Positions 1-12,221 of a stretch of DNA of 64,000 bases are shown here, piece by piece. Source of the DNA: Piper betle. Lineage: Eukaryota; Streptophyta; Magnoliopsida; Piperales; Piperaceae. Below the pieces are notes generated by a model, which was not told the DNA's origin, ran no database searches, and saw nothing but the letters and a program-made list of their open reading frames with translations. Position 1 is the first letter of the stretch, and each line of letters begins with the position of its first letter. Where the stretch lies: positions 1-64,000 of the forward strand of contig JAURVB010002122.1 in NCBI GenBank assembly GCA_033002965.1, written 5' to 3'. Position numbers and translations under genes: made by a program.

Positions 1-3000
1 ACTTCTTGATTCTCCTCTCGAACTGCCACAAGTCCCTTGCTCGCTCCCAGCTAGCTTCACTCCTCGGTTCGCCCTTCCACTTGATCAGATACTCAATCCC
101 GGTGTTTGGTGCACCTTGCCTATGCGCCAAAATTTTCCCCACCTGCTTCGCATATTGCCGCCGGACAGTAGGTGGAGCTCTCCTTGGACGAGCTCTCCTT
201 GGATCGACCACATCCTCATGAAATGGCTTGAGAAAGCTAACATGAAATACTGGGTGAAGTTGGTACCTCTCCGGAAGCTTCAACTTGTAGGCCACGCTCC
301 CGATCACCTTCTCCACCTCAAAAGGACCGTCATACCGCTGCACTAATCCCCTGTGCACCTCGGTACGTCTGATCTTCTTCCAGATCTGTGGTGTGAGTCT
401 CAGCATCACTTTGTCCCCTACGCTGAACGATACCGGCCTTCTCCTCAAGTCGGCATATCTCTTCATTCTGCGTGTTGCTTTGGCTAGTGAATCCACCGCA
501 TCCTCATACAGCTCCTGCCTGTCTCGGGCAAACCTGTATGCTGCTGGACACTTCGCTCCGCGCCCTTGCAAAGCTACCTCCAGTGGTGTAAGAGGCTGGT
601 AGCCTGTAGCAACCTCGAAAGGACTCAGTCCCGTTGCTGAGGAACGATGCAGATTATAACAAAACTGCGCCGCATCAAGAAGATCCAACCAATTCCCTTG
701 GCTGGCTGTGACGAAATGCCTCAAATACTCCTCGAGTAGAGCATTCGTCCTCTCAGTCTGCCCATCAGACTGAGGATGATTAGCTGTAGAGAAGTTCAGC
801 TTACTCCCTAGTAAACCAAACAAGCACGTCCAGAATCTCCCTGTGAACCTGGCGTCTCGATCACTCACTATGTCTGCCGGTACTCCAAAGTACTTGACCA
901 CGTTCCTAAAGAACAGTTCAGCAGTCTTCTCGGCTGAGCATTTCTGTGGAGCTGCTGTAACTACGGCATACTTTGAGAATCGATCTACAACAACCATCAC
1001 CGACGACATCCCCCTCACCTTGGGGAATCCGGACACAAAGTCCATCGAAACCGAACTCCACGGCCTCGTTGGTGTAGGTAGAGGCTGTAGCAAGCCTGCC
1101 TCTAGTCGTCTCTCCACCTTGTCTTGCTGGCAAACTAAGCAAGACCTGACGAAAGCTTCGATATCGGCCTTCATTCCCGGCCAATAATACGCCCTGGTCA
1201 TTAGAGCGTACATCCTGTCTCTCCCAGGATGTCCTGCCCACTGGGTGTCGTGGGACTCCTCCATTAGCTTTCGCCGTAGTCTACCCGTAGGGATATAAAG
1301 CCGACCCCCACTGGCGTAAACCACTCCATCTTCTGTCCAATATTTCCGAATCAGCCCCTCACTGATTCTGTCGACCAGCTTCTTGTACTCTGGGTCGTCT
1401 CTTGCTAACTCCCGGACTTGCCCCAATATCTCAGTCTGAATTTCTGATATAGCTGCCACCACCTCCATGTTCTTTCGACTCAGGGCATCTGCCACCTGAT
1501 TCGTCTTTCCCGGCTGGTGCAACCACTCGAAGTCGTACTCCGCCAGAAACTCTTGCCATCTCGCTTGTCTCGGGGATAGTTTCTTCTGGGTCTTGAAGAA
1601 AGTGTTAGCTACGTTATCCGTGATCACCACGAACTTAGATCCCAGCAAATACACTCGCCACACTCGAAGGCAATGTACCACTGCCAGCATCTCCTTCTCA
1701 TGCGCTGAGTACCTCGTCTCAGCGTCCTTCAGCTTCCAACTCTCAAAAGCGATCGGATGCCCATCCTGCTGTAGTACTCCTCCGACTGCCTTGTCTGAAG
1801 CGTCTGTCACCACCTCAAACGGTCGACTGAAGTCCGGCAACTTCAGTATCGGCTCAGAAGATATAGCTGCTTTCAACTCATCAAAAGCTGCTTGGCATGA
1901 ACCCGTCCACGCCCATGACTGTCCCTTCCTCAGCAGATCAGTCAACGGTGACACTACATGGCTGTACCCATGTATGAACTTCCGGTAGTAGTTGGCCAAA
2001 CCTAGGAAGCTTCTCACCTCTGTCACCTTCGTCGGCTCCGGCCACTCGGCAATGGCTCGGACCTTTGATTCCTCCATGCGCACCGACCCCTGACCAACTT
2101 TGTGGCCGAGAAAACTGATTTCCTCCAGGCCGAACTCACACTTCTCCTTCTTCACAAAGAGTTGATGTTCCCTTAGGCGATCCATAACCTGCTTCAGGTG
2201 TCCACGGTGCTCCTCCATGGACTCACTATAAACAACTATGTCGTCCAGATACACAACCACAAACTTATCGAGATAATCATGAAACACATCATTCATCAGG
2301 TTGCAGAAAGTAGCTGGCGCATTTGTCAACCCAAATGGCATCACAAGGAATTCAAAAGACCCATACCTTGTGACCATAGTTGTTTTTGACACATCCTCCG
2401 GCGCAATCCGGACTTGCCAGTATCCTGACCTCAGGTCCAGCTTAGTGAAGACCCGCGCTCCACTCAACCTGTCAAACAGATCAGCAATCAAAGGAACTGG
2501 GTACTTGTTCTTGATGGTCACCTTATTCAGTCCCCGGTAGTCGACGCATAGTCTCATCGACCCGTCGTGCTTCTCCTGGAATAGAACTGGCGCCCCATAC
2601 GGTGCAGTTGATGGCTGAATTTTCCCGAATCCAGCAGCTCCCCTAGCTGGATTTTGAGTTCTGTGAGTTCTTTAGGCGACATCCTATATGGCGCCTTCGC
2701 TGGTGCTCTTGCCCCTGGCTCCAGCTCGATCCGGTGTTCGATCGTCCTCTTGGGAGGTAACCCGTCTGGCAATTCAGTTGGCATCACATCGGAATAGCCT
2801 TCCAACAGTTCCAACAGTTCGTCCGGCACCACCACCACGTGATCCGGCTGGACCTCTCTCATCACAGCAAGATAAGTCGAGGCTCCTCGCTTGCACCCCC
2901 GAGCCACTTGCATTGCCGACAAGTGCTCGCCACTAAAAGTGCGGTCCTCGACCCCAGAAGGCCTCCCACTGCCACGAACAAAGCTTGCACCCGCCGTGTT

Positions 3001-3324
3001 CATGATCAGTATACCTCCCAGTTGTGGAAAAACTCCCACGCCAGCAGTACTCATAAACGCATTGCCGAGGATCAAACCAAAGTCATCCATCTCGATGACC
3101 ATGAGATCCACTCGGCCCTCGAATTCTCCCAGGTTCAGTCTGACACTTCTAGCAATGCCATCCACCTGCTTCGCCTGTGAGTTCACTGCCTTGATCTTAC
3201 TTGTGTTGGTCCCGGTTTTCAGCCCCAGCTCCGTAGCCATCCCCTTGGAGACAAAACTATGGGTTGCCCCAGTGTCTATCAAGGCTGAAACCTTCCTCCC
3301 ATTCACTACACATGGAACAAACAT
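1..3324 (-). CDS. pol: Ty3/gypsy chromovirus pol (protease-RT-RNase H-integrase-chromodomain), 3' part cut by the window edge
   Basis: The pol polyprotein of an LTR retrotransposon is read on the minus strand from an ATG at 3324-3322. In order it shows an aspartic protease with DTGATHSF (about 3276-3250) and a reverse transcriptase with the YLDD catalytic box at 2251-2240. RNase H follows (about 1860-1500, including VTDAS). Integrase has the HHCC zinc finger (HDTQWAGH near 1253-1229, CLVC near 1140), catalytic Asp and Glu positions near 1040, 860 and 745, and a GPF-type module. A chromodomain with the EYLIKWKG signature lies in the last 120 bases before the window edge. The chromodomain places it among chromoviruses. 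The Tekay or Galadriel branch is likely but cannot be settled by eye. The frame breaks near 2617-2625, between protease and RT, where one base appears to be missing. Downstream of that the frame seems open to base 1. The 3' LTR lies outside the window. Confidence 0.93.
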
Positions 3325-4487
3325 CAAATCAGCTCCCCTGAAGCTGCCCTTCCAGCTCTCAATGCCCCGAGTATCTGAAGGGTAGATGCTCGAGCAGAAG
3401 GACCCGCATCCTCCTGGTCATGGTCTGCTTCCGCCACCAAGGCACTGAGCTTGCCCTTGGTCGGACACTCTCGAGCCAGATGCGGACCATTGCACAGAAA
3501 GCACCCAGACTTCTTCGGATCAGCTACCTTCCTGTCCTGGTTCCCTGCACTGAAGTTCTGAAACTTCTTCTTCGGTCTTCTGGATGGCTTCCTCGCGCCA
3601 CCCCGCTGATTGCCCTGACCACCCTGGAGTTTCTTAGTCGGACCCACGTCTGTGTTGCTTGGCCCTGGCCTAATATCCACCAGTGCGTCGGCTGCCACCA
3701 AAGCTGCAGGTAAATCCGGTACCTTCTGCCTCTTTAGTTCTATCTGCGCCCAAGTCTGCAAACCATTGATAAAGTTGAATAACTTATCATCCTCCGACAT
3801 ATTTTTGATGTCGAGGAGACAAGAGCTGAAGTCTTTGACGTAATCCCTAACTGTTCCTGTCTGCCTCAATCGTTGCAATCGAGACCTCGCCAACCATGTA
3901 GTGTTGGTTGGAGAGAATTGCTCCCGAAGCTCCTTTTTCAGGAACTCCCAAGTCTCAATCCGGTGTCGACCAGCTGCTTCATCCTCTTCGGTGCGACATC
4001 TATACCATAACTTGGCATCACCGGTCATAAACATACTGGCCATCGAAACCTGTCTATCTTCGGGAACCTTCGTAGCAGTGAAGTATTCCTGCATGTCCCA
4101 GATGAAGTTCTCCAAGTCCTTGGCCGACCTGGTCCCCTCGAACTTCTTTGGCTCGGGCACCTTGAGCCTTCCTGGAACGGCTTCTTCTGCTACACGATCA
4201 GCAATACCCTGCTGAGGCCGCGCTACCCACACTTGTTTGAGCAAAGCCACATCTGCGTGCATTTCCTCAACCGCAGCCCGGAGATCTCCCATCTCCGCCG
4301 TCTCACCCCGCACCTGGCTGGACTCGGCCCAAGTGGTAAACCGAGTGTTCAAGTCCCACAACCCTTCTGCCAGAGACTGCAATTTGTCGAAGGCGGTATG
4401 TCCGTCTCCATCACTGGTAGGCCCTCCTACCAGCACTTCCAGCCGTGCGACCCTCTCTCTGAGAGCATCAGTGGATCGAGTATCCAT
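3324..4487 (-). CDS. gag: chromovirus Gag (capsid/nucleocapsid)
   Basis: A 387-residue Gag protein starts at MDTRSTDAL, about 90 bases after the primer-binding site. The N-terminus is helical, and a retrotrans_gag capsid core lies at about residues 110-260 (it includes WDMQEYF and LWYRCRTEE). A basic stretch follows, then one zinc knuckle, CFLCNGPHLAREC, with CX2CX3HX4C spacing. That is one residue shorter than the textbook CX2CX4HX4C but is common in plant chromovirus Gags. The protein would form the virus-like particle and package element RNA in the cytoplasm. The Gag stop (TGA, 3326-3324) overlaps the pol ATG by one base (TGATG), so pol is in a different frame. The Gag frame itself is intact, suggesting the insertion is not ancient. 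Confidence 0.92.
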   Translation of the reverse strand: MDTRSTDALRERVARLEVLVGGPTSDGDGHTAFDKLQSLAEGLWDLNTRFTTWAESSQVRGETAEMGDLRAAVEEMHADVALLKQVWVARPQQGIADRVAEEAVPGRLKVPEPKKFEGTRSAKDLENFIWDMQEYFTATKVPEDRQVSMASMFMTGDAKLWYRCRTEEDEAAGRHRIETWEFLKKELREQFSPTNTTWLARSRLQRLRQTGTVRDYVKDFSSCLLDIKNMSEDDKLFNFINGLQTWAQIELKRQKVPDLPAALVAADALVDIRPGPSNTDVGPTKKLQGGQGNQRGGARKPSRRPKKKFQNFSAGNQDRKVADPKKSGCFLCNGPHLARECPTKGKLSALVAEADHDQEDAGPSARASTLQILGALRAGRAASGELI

Positions 4488-4578
4488 CTCACCGGTAAAT
4501 GTGGAGAACCCTCCCCCGAAGGTTATAGTGCAACTTCTTCACAGGATGCTTCGTCGACCAAGTTTACACCGAAACTCA

Positions 4579-4589
4579 GCTCTGATACC
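4579..4589 (-). other. chromovirus primer-binding site (tRNA-Met initiator)
   Basis: Read on the minus strand this is GGTATCAGAGC, which matches the 3' end of initiator tRNA-Met, the usual primer of plant LTR retrotransposons. It lies just inside the LTR, whose end reads CCCGTGACA. This fixes both the orientation (minus) and the inner LTR boundary. Confidence 0.85.
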
Positions 4590-5450
4590 TCTGTCACGGG
4601 CCGCTCTCTATGGGACAAAATTTTTCGCCCCAACAGCAAACCGCGCGGCGTGTTTCGCTCCCGAAACACCAGCCTCCCTTCAAAGTACGCAACAGAAACC
4701 CCACTACACGTGTAGCGGGACGATCTCCTGCAAGAGACCCGAAGCCACACCCCTGCGCTCCTGCAAATCACGATGCACGCCGAACACAAATACCGGCACC
4801 CAAATTGCCCAGTGCACGATATCGTTCGGTACCGATAGATAATTCTCAAAACATCCACAATAGCAAACCAAGTAAGTAGTATGTGGCGACCCTGATCGAC
4901 CACCCAATGCCGACCCTGACACCAATCCCCTGATCGGTATCGCAGCAAGTTCCCGGAATCAAAGAACGCTGCTAGTACCCAAAGTCAGACGCCAACACCA
5001 CAATTACGGAACCCCTGTTCCAACCTTGAATTAAACACAAAACAAGGATACAGCAATCACCCCTATGATCGCTTACACCATGGACATGCAAACCCCACGG
5101 TGTTCAACTCTTCCCCTGAAGAGTAGCGAGAACTAGAGCACCCACACTCACAATCGTCCTCACAAAACACAACCCCGAGCAGCCACCCACGACCTACTCG
5201 TTTACATGCAAAACCCTCAACCAAGTAATGCAAACTAGGTTATGAGAAGAACCACGTCGTACCTCCAATCACAGCACCACGACCAGCAACCCTATGCCGT
5301 CGAACTCGTGAAGAATCAACTCCCGGAATTGATCTGCAGCACTCCACGAACTTGGCTTGATGAGGTTTCTTTCTTCTCCACAAGAAAGAGCAGACGTTCC
5401 ACCAAGACCCTTCTCAGCAGTTCTTCCTTTTTCCTCACGTTGGCTTCCTC

Positions 5451-5460
5451 CTTTTATAGG
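5451..5460 (-). promoter_or_regulatory. LTR TATA box
   Basis: On the minus strand this reads CCTATAAAAG, a strong TATA box about 1.09 kb into the LTR. Retrotransposon RNA probably starts about 30 bases downstream, which defines the U3/R boundary. This is inferred from sequence alone. Confidence 0.55.
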
Positions 5461-5964
5461 AGTCTCCACGTTGTTGAACTCTTCCAAGATAAACCACAAT
5501 CTGAGCATAATCTTTTCCCAAAAGATTATCTCCAAGATCTCCCACGAATCTGGACTCTCTTGACGTCTCAATTCAATCCAGCCTGGGCGTGCTTATCTCC
5601 AAATTCAGTTGCAACCTTATCTCCAAGATTCCGATCAAGATCCATCTCTTATCTCTATCGGCAAACAAAGTCCAGCGCTGGTAGTTAGTTACAACCACCA
5701 CACGTCCAACCACCCTGGCTCGACCCAAGTCTTCGGCTCGACCATCCAGCAACCTCGTGCACGTCCCAGACGCACCACCGATAACCCCTGCTACCGATAA
5801 GCCATTAGTACCGATCAACTCCATCCATCGATCATGTTGGTGCAGCCAGACCCTCGCTACCGATCACGTGCTCGCTCACCGCTCGTGCATGCTCGTTCGC
5901 CAGGTCTCGGTCACGTAGCGTGATACCGCAACTCGCTACCGCTACCTGCTCGCTACTTGAGTCG

Positions 5965-6170
5965 CACCGCACGCTGCACCGATGTCTCGGCAACGCTCGC
6001 TAGGCCTCGGTCATGGCTCGATCAAAATCCCGCTAGCGCCCCACGCTCGCGCACGCTGCACCGCTGTCTCGGCAGCGCTCGCTCACGCTCGCGTCAATGC
6101 TCGAGCACGCTGCACCGATGTCTCGGCAGCGCTCGATCACGCTCGCTCCTCGCTCGCGCACGCTAGCGAT
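5965..6170. repeat. GC-rich irregular minisatellite in the LTR
   Basis: The motif GCACGCTGCACCGATGTCTC, followed by GGCAGCGCTCG, recurs three times with spacings of roughly 60-80 bases, among many shorter CGCTCG repeats. Short ORFs on both strands here are products of the repeat and not genes. Confidence 0.6.
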
Positions 6171-6544
6171 CGCACACCAGCATCGAACCAGCGCACACCC
6201 GGCACTCCGTGATCCGCACGCAGCGATCAACCTCGAGTCCTCGCGCTCGGTTCTCGGCACCAATGCTCGATCATGATCCGACGCCCAAGTGCTCGGTCAC
6301 CAGCACCTGTCTCGATCATCTTGAGGTTTATCTGGTCTCCGACTGACTCATCATCATAGCATGCATGTAGGACCGCGTTAGAACCCAATTGTTCCCATTC
6401 ATGCATTTCACATTTGCATCTCCATCTTGAGACGCTGAGAGTAGATCCGGGTTGGCTTAACCGAATCTAGTAGATTAGCGAATGGTTCGGTCGCCGGTGA
6501 CATTTCCGGGTCGGTTCACGGGTGAGCCGAAACGGGGTGTTACA

Positions 6545-7640
6545 TATCTAGCCTCGCCAATGCCCTGATTGCCCATCACATTGTAGCTGCCACCTTGGAG
6601 GAAAGATGTGAGTTTGCAACCAGCCAGAGCCCTTTGAAGCATCATTGATATCTTGCCGCTCCACCAGTGTGATGAAGGACTGCATCGTCGTTGTTCGTAG
6701 CTTGGAAGATCCTCGCTTCACCACTGTTACAGCCTGCAAAAGCCCTTCGGGGAGCCCTACCTTGCTGAGTAGAGGTTCTGCTATTGCTCACCAAGGAAAG
6801 GCGCTGCTATCACATCTTGATGTCGGAGAGCTAGAGTCACCGCCAACGCCTGAAGATCTTTGCCTTACACTACAGATCTACCAGAATGGGTTTGCTTTGT
6901 TTTTTCTTTTGCAGATAAAAATAGAAGAGTCTCACCTCTACCTTAAGTTATGTCGTCCTTGCCATGAAGCTTGCCAGAGTCGAGACATCCCTGGTGAAAC
7001 AGAGATCAATTGGGAGAAGAAAGAAGAAACCTTGTTACCACTATTGTTGCAGGAAGTTCATCAACTGTTCTGTTCTGTTATTGTTGTCACCGGAAAGGAG
7101 TTGCTTGCATGCTGCCATTGTGCCCGGGATATCACCATCACAGCCACATGTTACCATGAGCCCACGCAATGAGTAGGTGAATGAACAATGCCCCATCTGA
7201 CCATCATGATGTTGCAGCTGCGGGAGAGGAGTTGCTGAAACCTGTACTAGACAAGAGGTGCAGAGAGAAGAGTATTGCTGCCGCCATAACACCAAAGCTT
7301 GCCGGGGGAGGAGAAGGACCACCTTGCTGTCAGATCACCTGAAAAAGACAATCCCTTGTCATCCCACTACCGGAGTAAAGACAAACATGCCATTGTGAAG
7401 TTGTCGCCATTGCGAGAGAAGGGAGAAAGCAAAACAGGGGAAAGCAGTAGTGAAAGGCCGACTTTGTGGATTTTTTTCCAGCCAACGTCAGTTGTCCCCG
7501 GCCCTGTCGTAGTGTCCAATGTGAAGCCTGTGAAATGATATTTGGATTTGGGTAGAGTCCTACCGGAGTTAGATGCTATCGTTGTTGGAATTTTGGTAAT
7601 AAAGTGTTAATCGAAGCAAGGTAGAAACAGAAAGTCACGA
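6545..7640. other. moderately GC-rich unassigned sequence beside the chromovirus
   Basis: One ORF of 175 codons runs from 6645 to 7172 (+), with other overlapping frames. The predicted proteins are Cys-, Leu- and His-rich and match no family I recognise. The TTGTTGTCACCGG and CCATTGTG-like phrases recur, as in decayed LTR sequence. I do not call a gene here. Confidence 0.4.
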
Positions 7641-8191
7641 GTTTGCAGACCTCTGTCAGGCCAACTCAGGCTATCTCCGGCCACACTGTCATTGCCATTG
7701 GATCGCTTTAATTGTAAAGAACAAATACAAGCCAAGATTTGCTATTGTGAAAGCTTGCTGTCACCTTGGAACTCGGTTATGCCACATTGTGAAACTCAGT
7801 GTGATAGATTTTCACTATTTTGGGTCATAGAGGGTAAATCAAATTCTTCATCAAAGTAATATAAAATGCATGCTATATATGGGTCAAAAAGTTAAAGTGG
7901 CAAAAATTTCACCAAGATTTATAATTTGTGAAGTAATTGAAAATTAGTGAATTGTGAATACCAATCTCACCCTTGATTGACTTATGGATTCAACTTGAAC
8001 CCTAAGAAATCACGTAAAATTTACTGCTTGTTATTTTATACTTGTGACATTTTATTTTTTATCGCACTATTTCTTTACGTAATAAGGGCGCCTCGGCCTT
8101 ACTGAACCCTCAAATCCGGATCGAAAGACGCCGGTGGGGGTAGACAATCCCACATTCGAACAATAATAATTTTAACATCCCGAAAGAGGGA

Positions 8192-8224
<33 letters not shown>

Positions 8225-9642
8225 TGTGAATTCTTTTATGGCTAGCTGATTATTATGCTGAAGCCAGTAATCAATGTAGTCTTTTGATTACTATGATATA
8301 TAGTAATAAACAAGCAGCCATAAATTATGTAACAAAAGTTGCTTTTCTTGGCAACTCTCACGAGGCTGCCATATTGAAAGACTATCTTCCAACCATGACT
8401 TTCTTTAATTTTTAGTTTACTTGTGTATGGCATCAGTGTATATATTATAACATCAAAACGTTTCAAAAAAGTTATTCAAATATATAAAGAAAAAGCTAAT
8501 GTCTTGGAAGGAAAAAAAAAGAAGAAAAGTTAAGTGACCTTTTTTCTAAATCAAATAAGTCTGCCAAAAAAAAGTTATTTCGGGAACTTTCAATGAATAA
8601 GTGTTAGAGATAATTAAAAGTCAAATCCATCTTAATTGGGTCAAAATAAGTAGATTTGCATGACTAGGTTCAAGGCCTAATTAAGCTAGCCAGCTACTCT
8701 GCATGTTCCATACATAAGCAAATAATTTAATGTATACTATGTATTATCCATCTTATCATATTTAAATTTCATGTGATCTAAAAAATGCATTGTATTTTAC
8801 ATTTCAATATATTAACTACTTTTACAAGAATTTATACTCGAGAATATTATTTTTTTCAATAATCTATTATATTAAATGAGTGATAATTTGCTATAAAGCG
8901 TTACAACCAACATGACTTTGAAGCTCAATCAATTTTTAAGTAAATCACATAATTTATGACAGTTATAAATATTTTTATATTAATATTTTAATTATTTATT
9001 AGGTCTTATATTTAATATTGGCCGTAAGACTTTTCAACTGATTGTTTTTTAATTTATATTATATGCTAAATTCATAAACTTTTTTTCTGGCTTGAGGAGA
9101 TTTGGACCAATAGACATGAAAAAAAAACTTAATTGAGTGATTCCATAAATTTCTTTATTTTTTTAAAAAAATTGCCTAATATTTTTCTCGGGGAAATTAA
9201 AAAGGTTCGTGGGATCGTCTCACGTGTGGTAGTATTGTTGGGATAAGGGTCAAGATCAAAATCAGAGAGCCGAGCGTGCACATGCACCCCCTTCCCACGT
9301 GCTCCCAACATTTGTATGCGTACCCGGCCCCCTCCGATGTTCCTATCCTTTGACCCCTTGCTTGTCGGTCAACCTCTCTTTATTAAAGATTATTATAGAT
9401 GTGTGGGTCTGCAAATGGTTGCACCGACTCCCCTCTGGTCAAGTTTCAGATTCTTTCCACTCATACAGATGCCCATTGTCACAATGTCCAATTGATTTTT
9501 CTTTTTTTTAAAAAAAAACAAAACTTGCCCAATGGAAACTTGAAATTGAGGCTTGCGACGCAAGTAATAAAATTATGAAATAAATAAATTTTTTTATTAA
9601 AAAAGAAGAATATATTTTAAGAAATTACAAGTATAGCTTTTG
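7641..9642. other. AT-rich intergenic DNA with an (ATT)n tract
   Basis: No coding signal is visible. A trinucleotide (ATT)n microsatellite lies at 8191-8223. A short higher-GC patch at 8085-8180 ends in CATTCGAAC, which weakly resembles a tRNA B box, but no SINE structure could be supported. Confidence 0.5.
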
Positions 9643-10372
9643 TGTAACACCCCAAATTCAGTTCACGTTCGAGAATCAAATCAGAATGTCACCGGTCCCG
9701 ATTAAGTCGGCTAATGCAAACTTAATCCTGCGGATCAACTTTCAGTGTCTTGAGATAGAATATGTCTATCTTTATGCATGGATGAATGTATAAAAATAAA
9801 TTTAACATGCTAGTACATGGATGATACAACAACTAGTTTGCAAAATAAAATAAATACGATATAGTTGATAAAAATTCCAAAAAAATAAAACAGACAAAAT
9901 TTCCATTTTACCATTCTATTTACATTTCATTTTCATTATTCGACTTGCACATTAATATCTATTTTAAATCATAATATTACTATCATATTATCTTACTTTG
10001 TATTACATCACAGTATTCTTAATATAATGACAACATAAACAAAATATCAATATTTTATCGTCGAACATGTGTGTATGCAAGAGACGTCACTGCTCTTCTG
10101 TCCAAGCTGGCTCATCATACTCATCATCATCACCTATATATATTATAAAAACACATCAGTAACGAGTGTTACTGGTCCAAAAATATAACTAATATCAAAC
10201 TAACTATAAGAGCAAACTCTCATATGTAAGAAAACATCGTGAAATCTCTGAAGGGCATCTACTGAACTGAAACTGGTATGCTGCTATTGATGCCTCTCTT
10301 AGCCTTTCTCATTTCACTTTCTGATCCCTTGGGACTACTGTCATATCCTAAGCCCTTTTTTGCTTTCATATC

Positions 10373-10916
10373 CACTCACGTAGCATGGTTGTCGGGATTC
10401 CCAGCTTACGACTGGCACATGCTATTTGTGTAGCATGGTTGTCAGCGGCTTCGACTGGCACATGCCACTTGCGTAGCACAATTGTTGGCGGCTTCGACTG
10501 GCACATGCTGCTAGCATAACATGGTTGTCGGGATTCCCTACTTACGACTGGCACATGCTACTTGCGTAGTATGATTATCGACGACTTCGACTAGTATATG
10601 CCACTTGCGTAGTATGGTTGTCGGGATTCCCAACACATGCTACTTGTGTAGCATGGTTGTCAGCGGCTTCAACTGACACGTGCCACTTGTGTAGCATGGT
10701 TGTCGGGATTCTCGGCTTATAACTGGAACATGCCACTTTAGTAGCATAGTTGTTGGCGACTTCACTGGCACATGCTGCTAGCATAACATGATTGTCAGGA
10801 TTCCCGGCTTACGATTGGCACATACTACTTGCATAGCATGGTTGTCGGCGGCTTCGACTAACACATGTCACTTGCGTAGCATGGTTGTTGGGATTCCCAG
10901 CTTACGACTAGTACAT
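10373..10916. repeat. two-motif minisatellite, left block
   Basis: Units of about 55-60 bases contain GTAGCATGGTTGTCGG, followed either by GATTCCCAGCTTACGACTGG or by CGGCTTCGACTGG, then CACATGC. The two versions alternate irregularly over about ten units. The related solo LTR at 22400 has only one such unit (near 23470-23515), so the array expanded in this copy. Confidence 0.85.
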
Positions 10917-12221
10917 TTTTTCAACCGTTGCCACCTCATCTCTCTCTATGTGTCCCAGCTTACTTTGACGTTTCCAATTTCCCATAGAATCTCCGGGGCT
11001 TTCCTCGCCACAATGGTTTTGTTTAGTTCGATTTTGTGTCTGAAAATGGGTTTGGCTAGCATTCCTTCTGAGCCAGGATCAAACTCAGATTTTGACTATG
11101 ATTGGGCCCTACTGTAGTAGAACCTGGTGAACCGGGCATACTCCTGACCACTTACTTTCACTATGAAATTGTAGTCGTTCTAGTTGTTAGTTTAGTATAG
11201 GAGCTACCCCTTCCATTTTGACTTTTTTGAACCACTCATGGGGCCACGTGAACGCGGGTTTTCTTGGTTTATCCTGACGATCTAACTCCCCCATTTTTAT
11301 CCATAGTTGGAAGTTCCTACAACATAAAAAATTCATTATCCGACGTTTGGAGAAAAGGGGTTGAGCCTTTTCAATATTCCTTGATCTCAAGAAGACGTTA
11401 TTTTCAATCATGAAAAAATATGCCTTCCTTAGGGGCAGAAGGGTATTCCATTAGTCTTTTCTCTGCTTGTGGATAGATTAAGTATTCATCTAACTCTAAG
11501 TGATGCAAGCGCAGATGCTTTTGGTACATGAAATTGATCCGCTAATACCCTTGCCTTTCTTACCAGGTGTAGAAAAAGTCCTCTTTAAGGCCCGGGCATA
11601 AGGACTCTACCTAGCATCCTTCCCCTCACAATCTCTCTCTTACTATAAGAGAAAGAAACTCTTTCTTGCTTTCAACACCTGTCCTGAGCCGAAGGATACT
11701 ATTTCAGGGAATGGAATGAGACTTCCCATTTCTCTAGTCACTCTCACAGCTTCACAAGTACTACTGGCGGAAGCCCGGAAAGAGAGAATCGCATTCAATC
11801 CTGTCTTTTGGTCAAAAGGTCAAATCAATCCAGCTTTTCCTTATAAAAACCGCTCACGCTTCGCTAACCTATCACGTGGTAAAGAGATGAGAGTACGAAA
11901 GAATAGTAAACAGAGCGCACCACAGAAAGATTCTAAATATGACAAGTCCCCCATGGATTCGAGAAGAAGGAAATGCAGAAAGGGAACGAAGAAACGAAAT
12001 GAAGCGTTTCTAGCTCTAGTTTCGGATGAGCTTCTCCCAATTATGTTGTGGAATAGAAATCTTTTCTTTATTTAATTTATGTCCACATCCCAACAAAAAA
12101 GATTTTGCTTCCATCCACGCGACATTTCGATTTCTACCCTTGTGAGAAACAACGTCGAAGAGGATTATAAATATATATATAACAATCATTAAAAACCCAA
12201 AGGAAAAAGAAAATGACATTC
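10917..12221. other. nuclear insert of mitochondrial DNA (NUMT)
   Basis: The minisatellite stops at about 10916 and resumes at 12222. The sequence between is unlike its surroundings. It contains, on the minus strand, the start of mitochondrial small-subunit rRNA (rrn18): GAGTTTGATCCTGGCTCAGA. The rest has the base composition and texture of plant mitochondrial spacer DNA but contains no complete gene I can name. The ORFs at 11187-11411 (-) and 11716-12075 (+) are unassigned. The rrn18 match stops after about 45 bases, so either the donor was already rearranged or two mitochondrial pieces were joined. The exact edges are estimates. Confidence 0.75.
11056..11102 (-). pseudogene. rrn18: 5' end fragment of mitochondrial rrn18
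   Basis: The minus strand reads ATCATAGTCAAAATCTGAG, then GTTTGATCCTGGCTCAGAAG and GAATGCTAGC. This is the well-known start of plant mitochondrial 18S rRNA. After the GCTAGC it diverges, so only the first 45 or so bases are present and no rRNA could be made. Confidence 0.8.

Larger units (their letters stand above)
4592..6544 (-). mobile_element. 5' LTR of the chromovirus
   Basis: The LTR of about 1.95 kb starts on the minus strand with TGTAACACCCCG at 6544 and ends with GTGACA at 4592, next to the primer-binding site. Its first 190 or so bases are clearly the same sequence as the start of the solo LTR at 22400. A GC-rich, CGCT-rich stretch fills about 5850-6320. Small ORFs in the LTR have no recognisable product. 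The partner LTR is beyond base 1, so the target duplication cannot be checked; the base run next to the outer end is TATCT. Confidence 0.85.

Noticed and set aside
2839..4842. Several plus-strand ORFs up to 201 codons opposite the retrotransposon
   Set aside because: They are antisense shadows of gag, protease and the LTR.
6645..7172. 175-codon plus-strand ORF
   Set aside because: No recognisable domain, unusual Cys/Leu/His composition, and overlapping frames of similar length; it looks like chance coding in GC-richer repeat DNA.
8085..8180. SINE-like patch with a B-box-like motif
   Set aside because: No A box at the right distance, no poly-A tail or target duplication.
11187..12075. Possible mitochondrial protein genes
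   Set aside because: The frames do not match any plant mitochondrial protein I recognise, so only a mitochondrial spacer origin is claimed.
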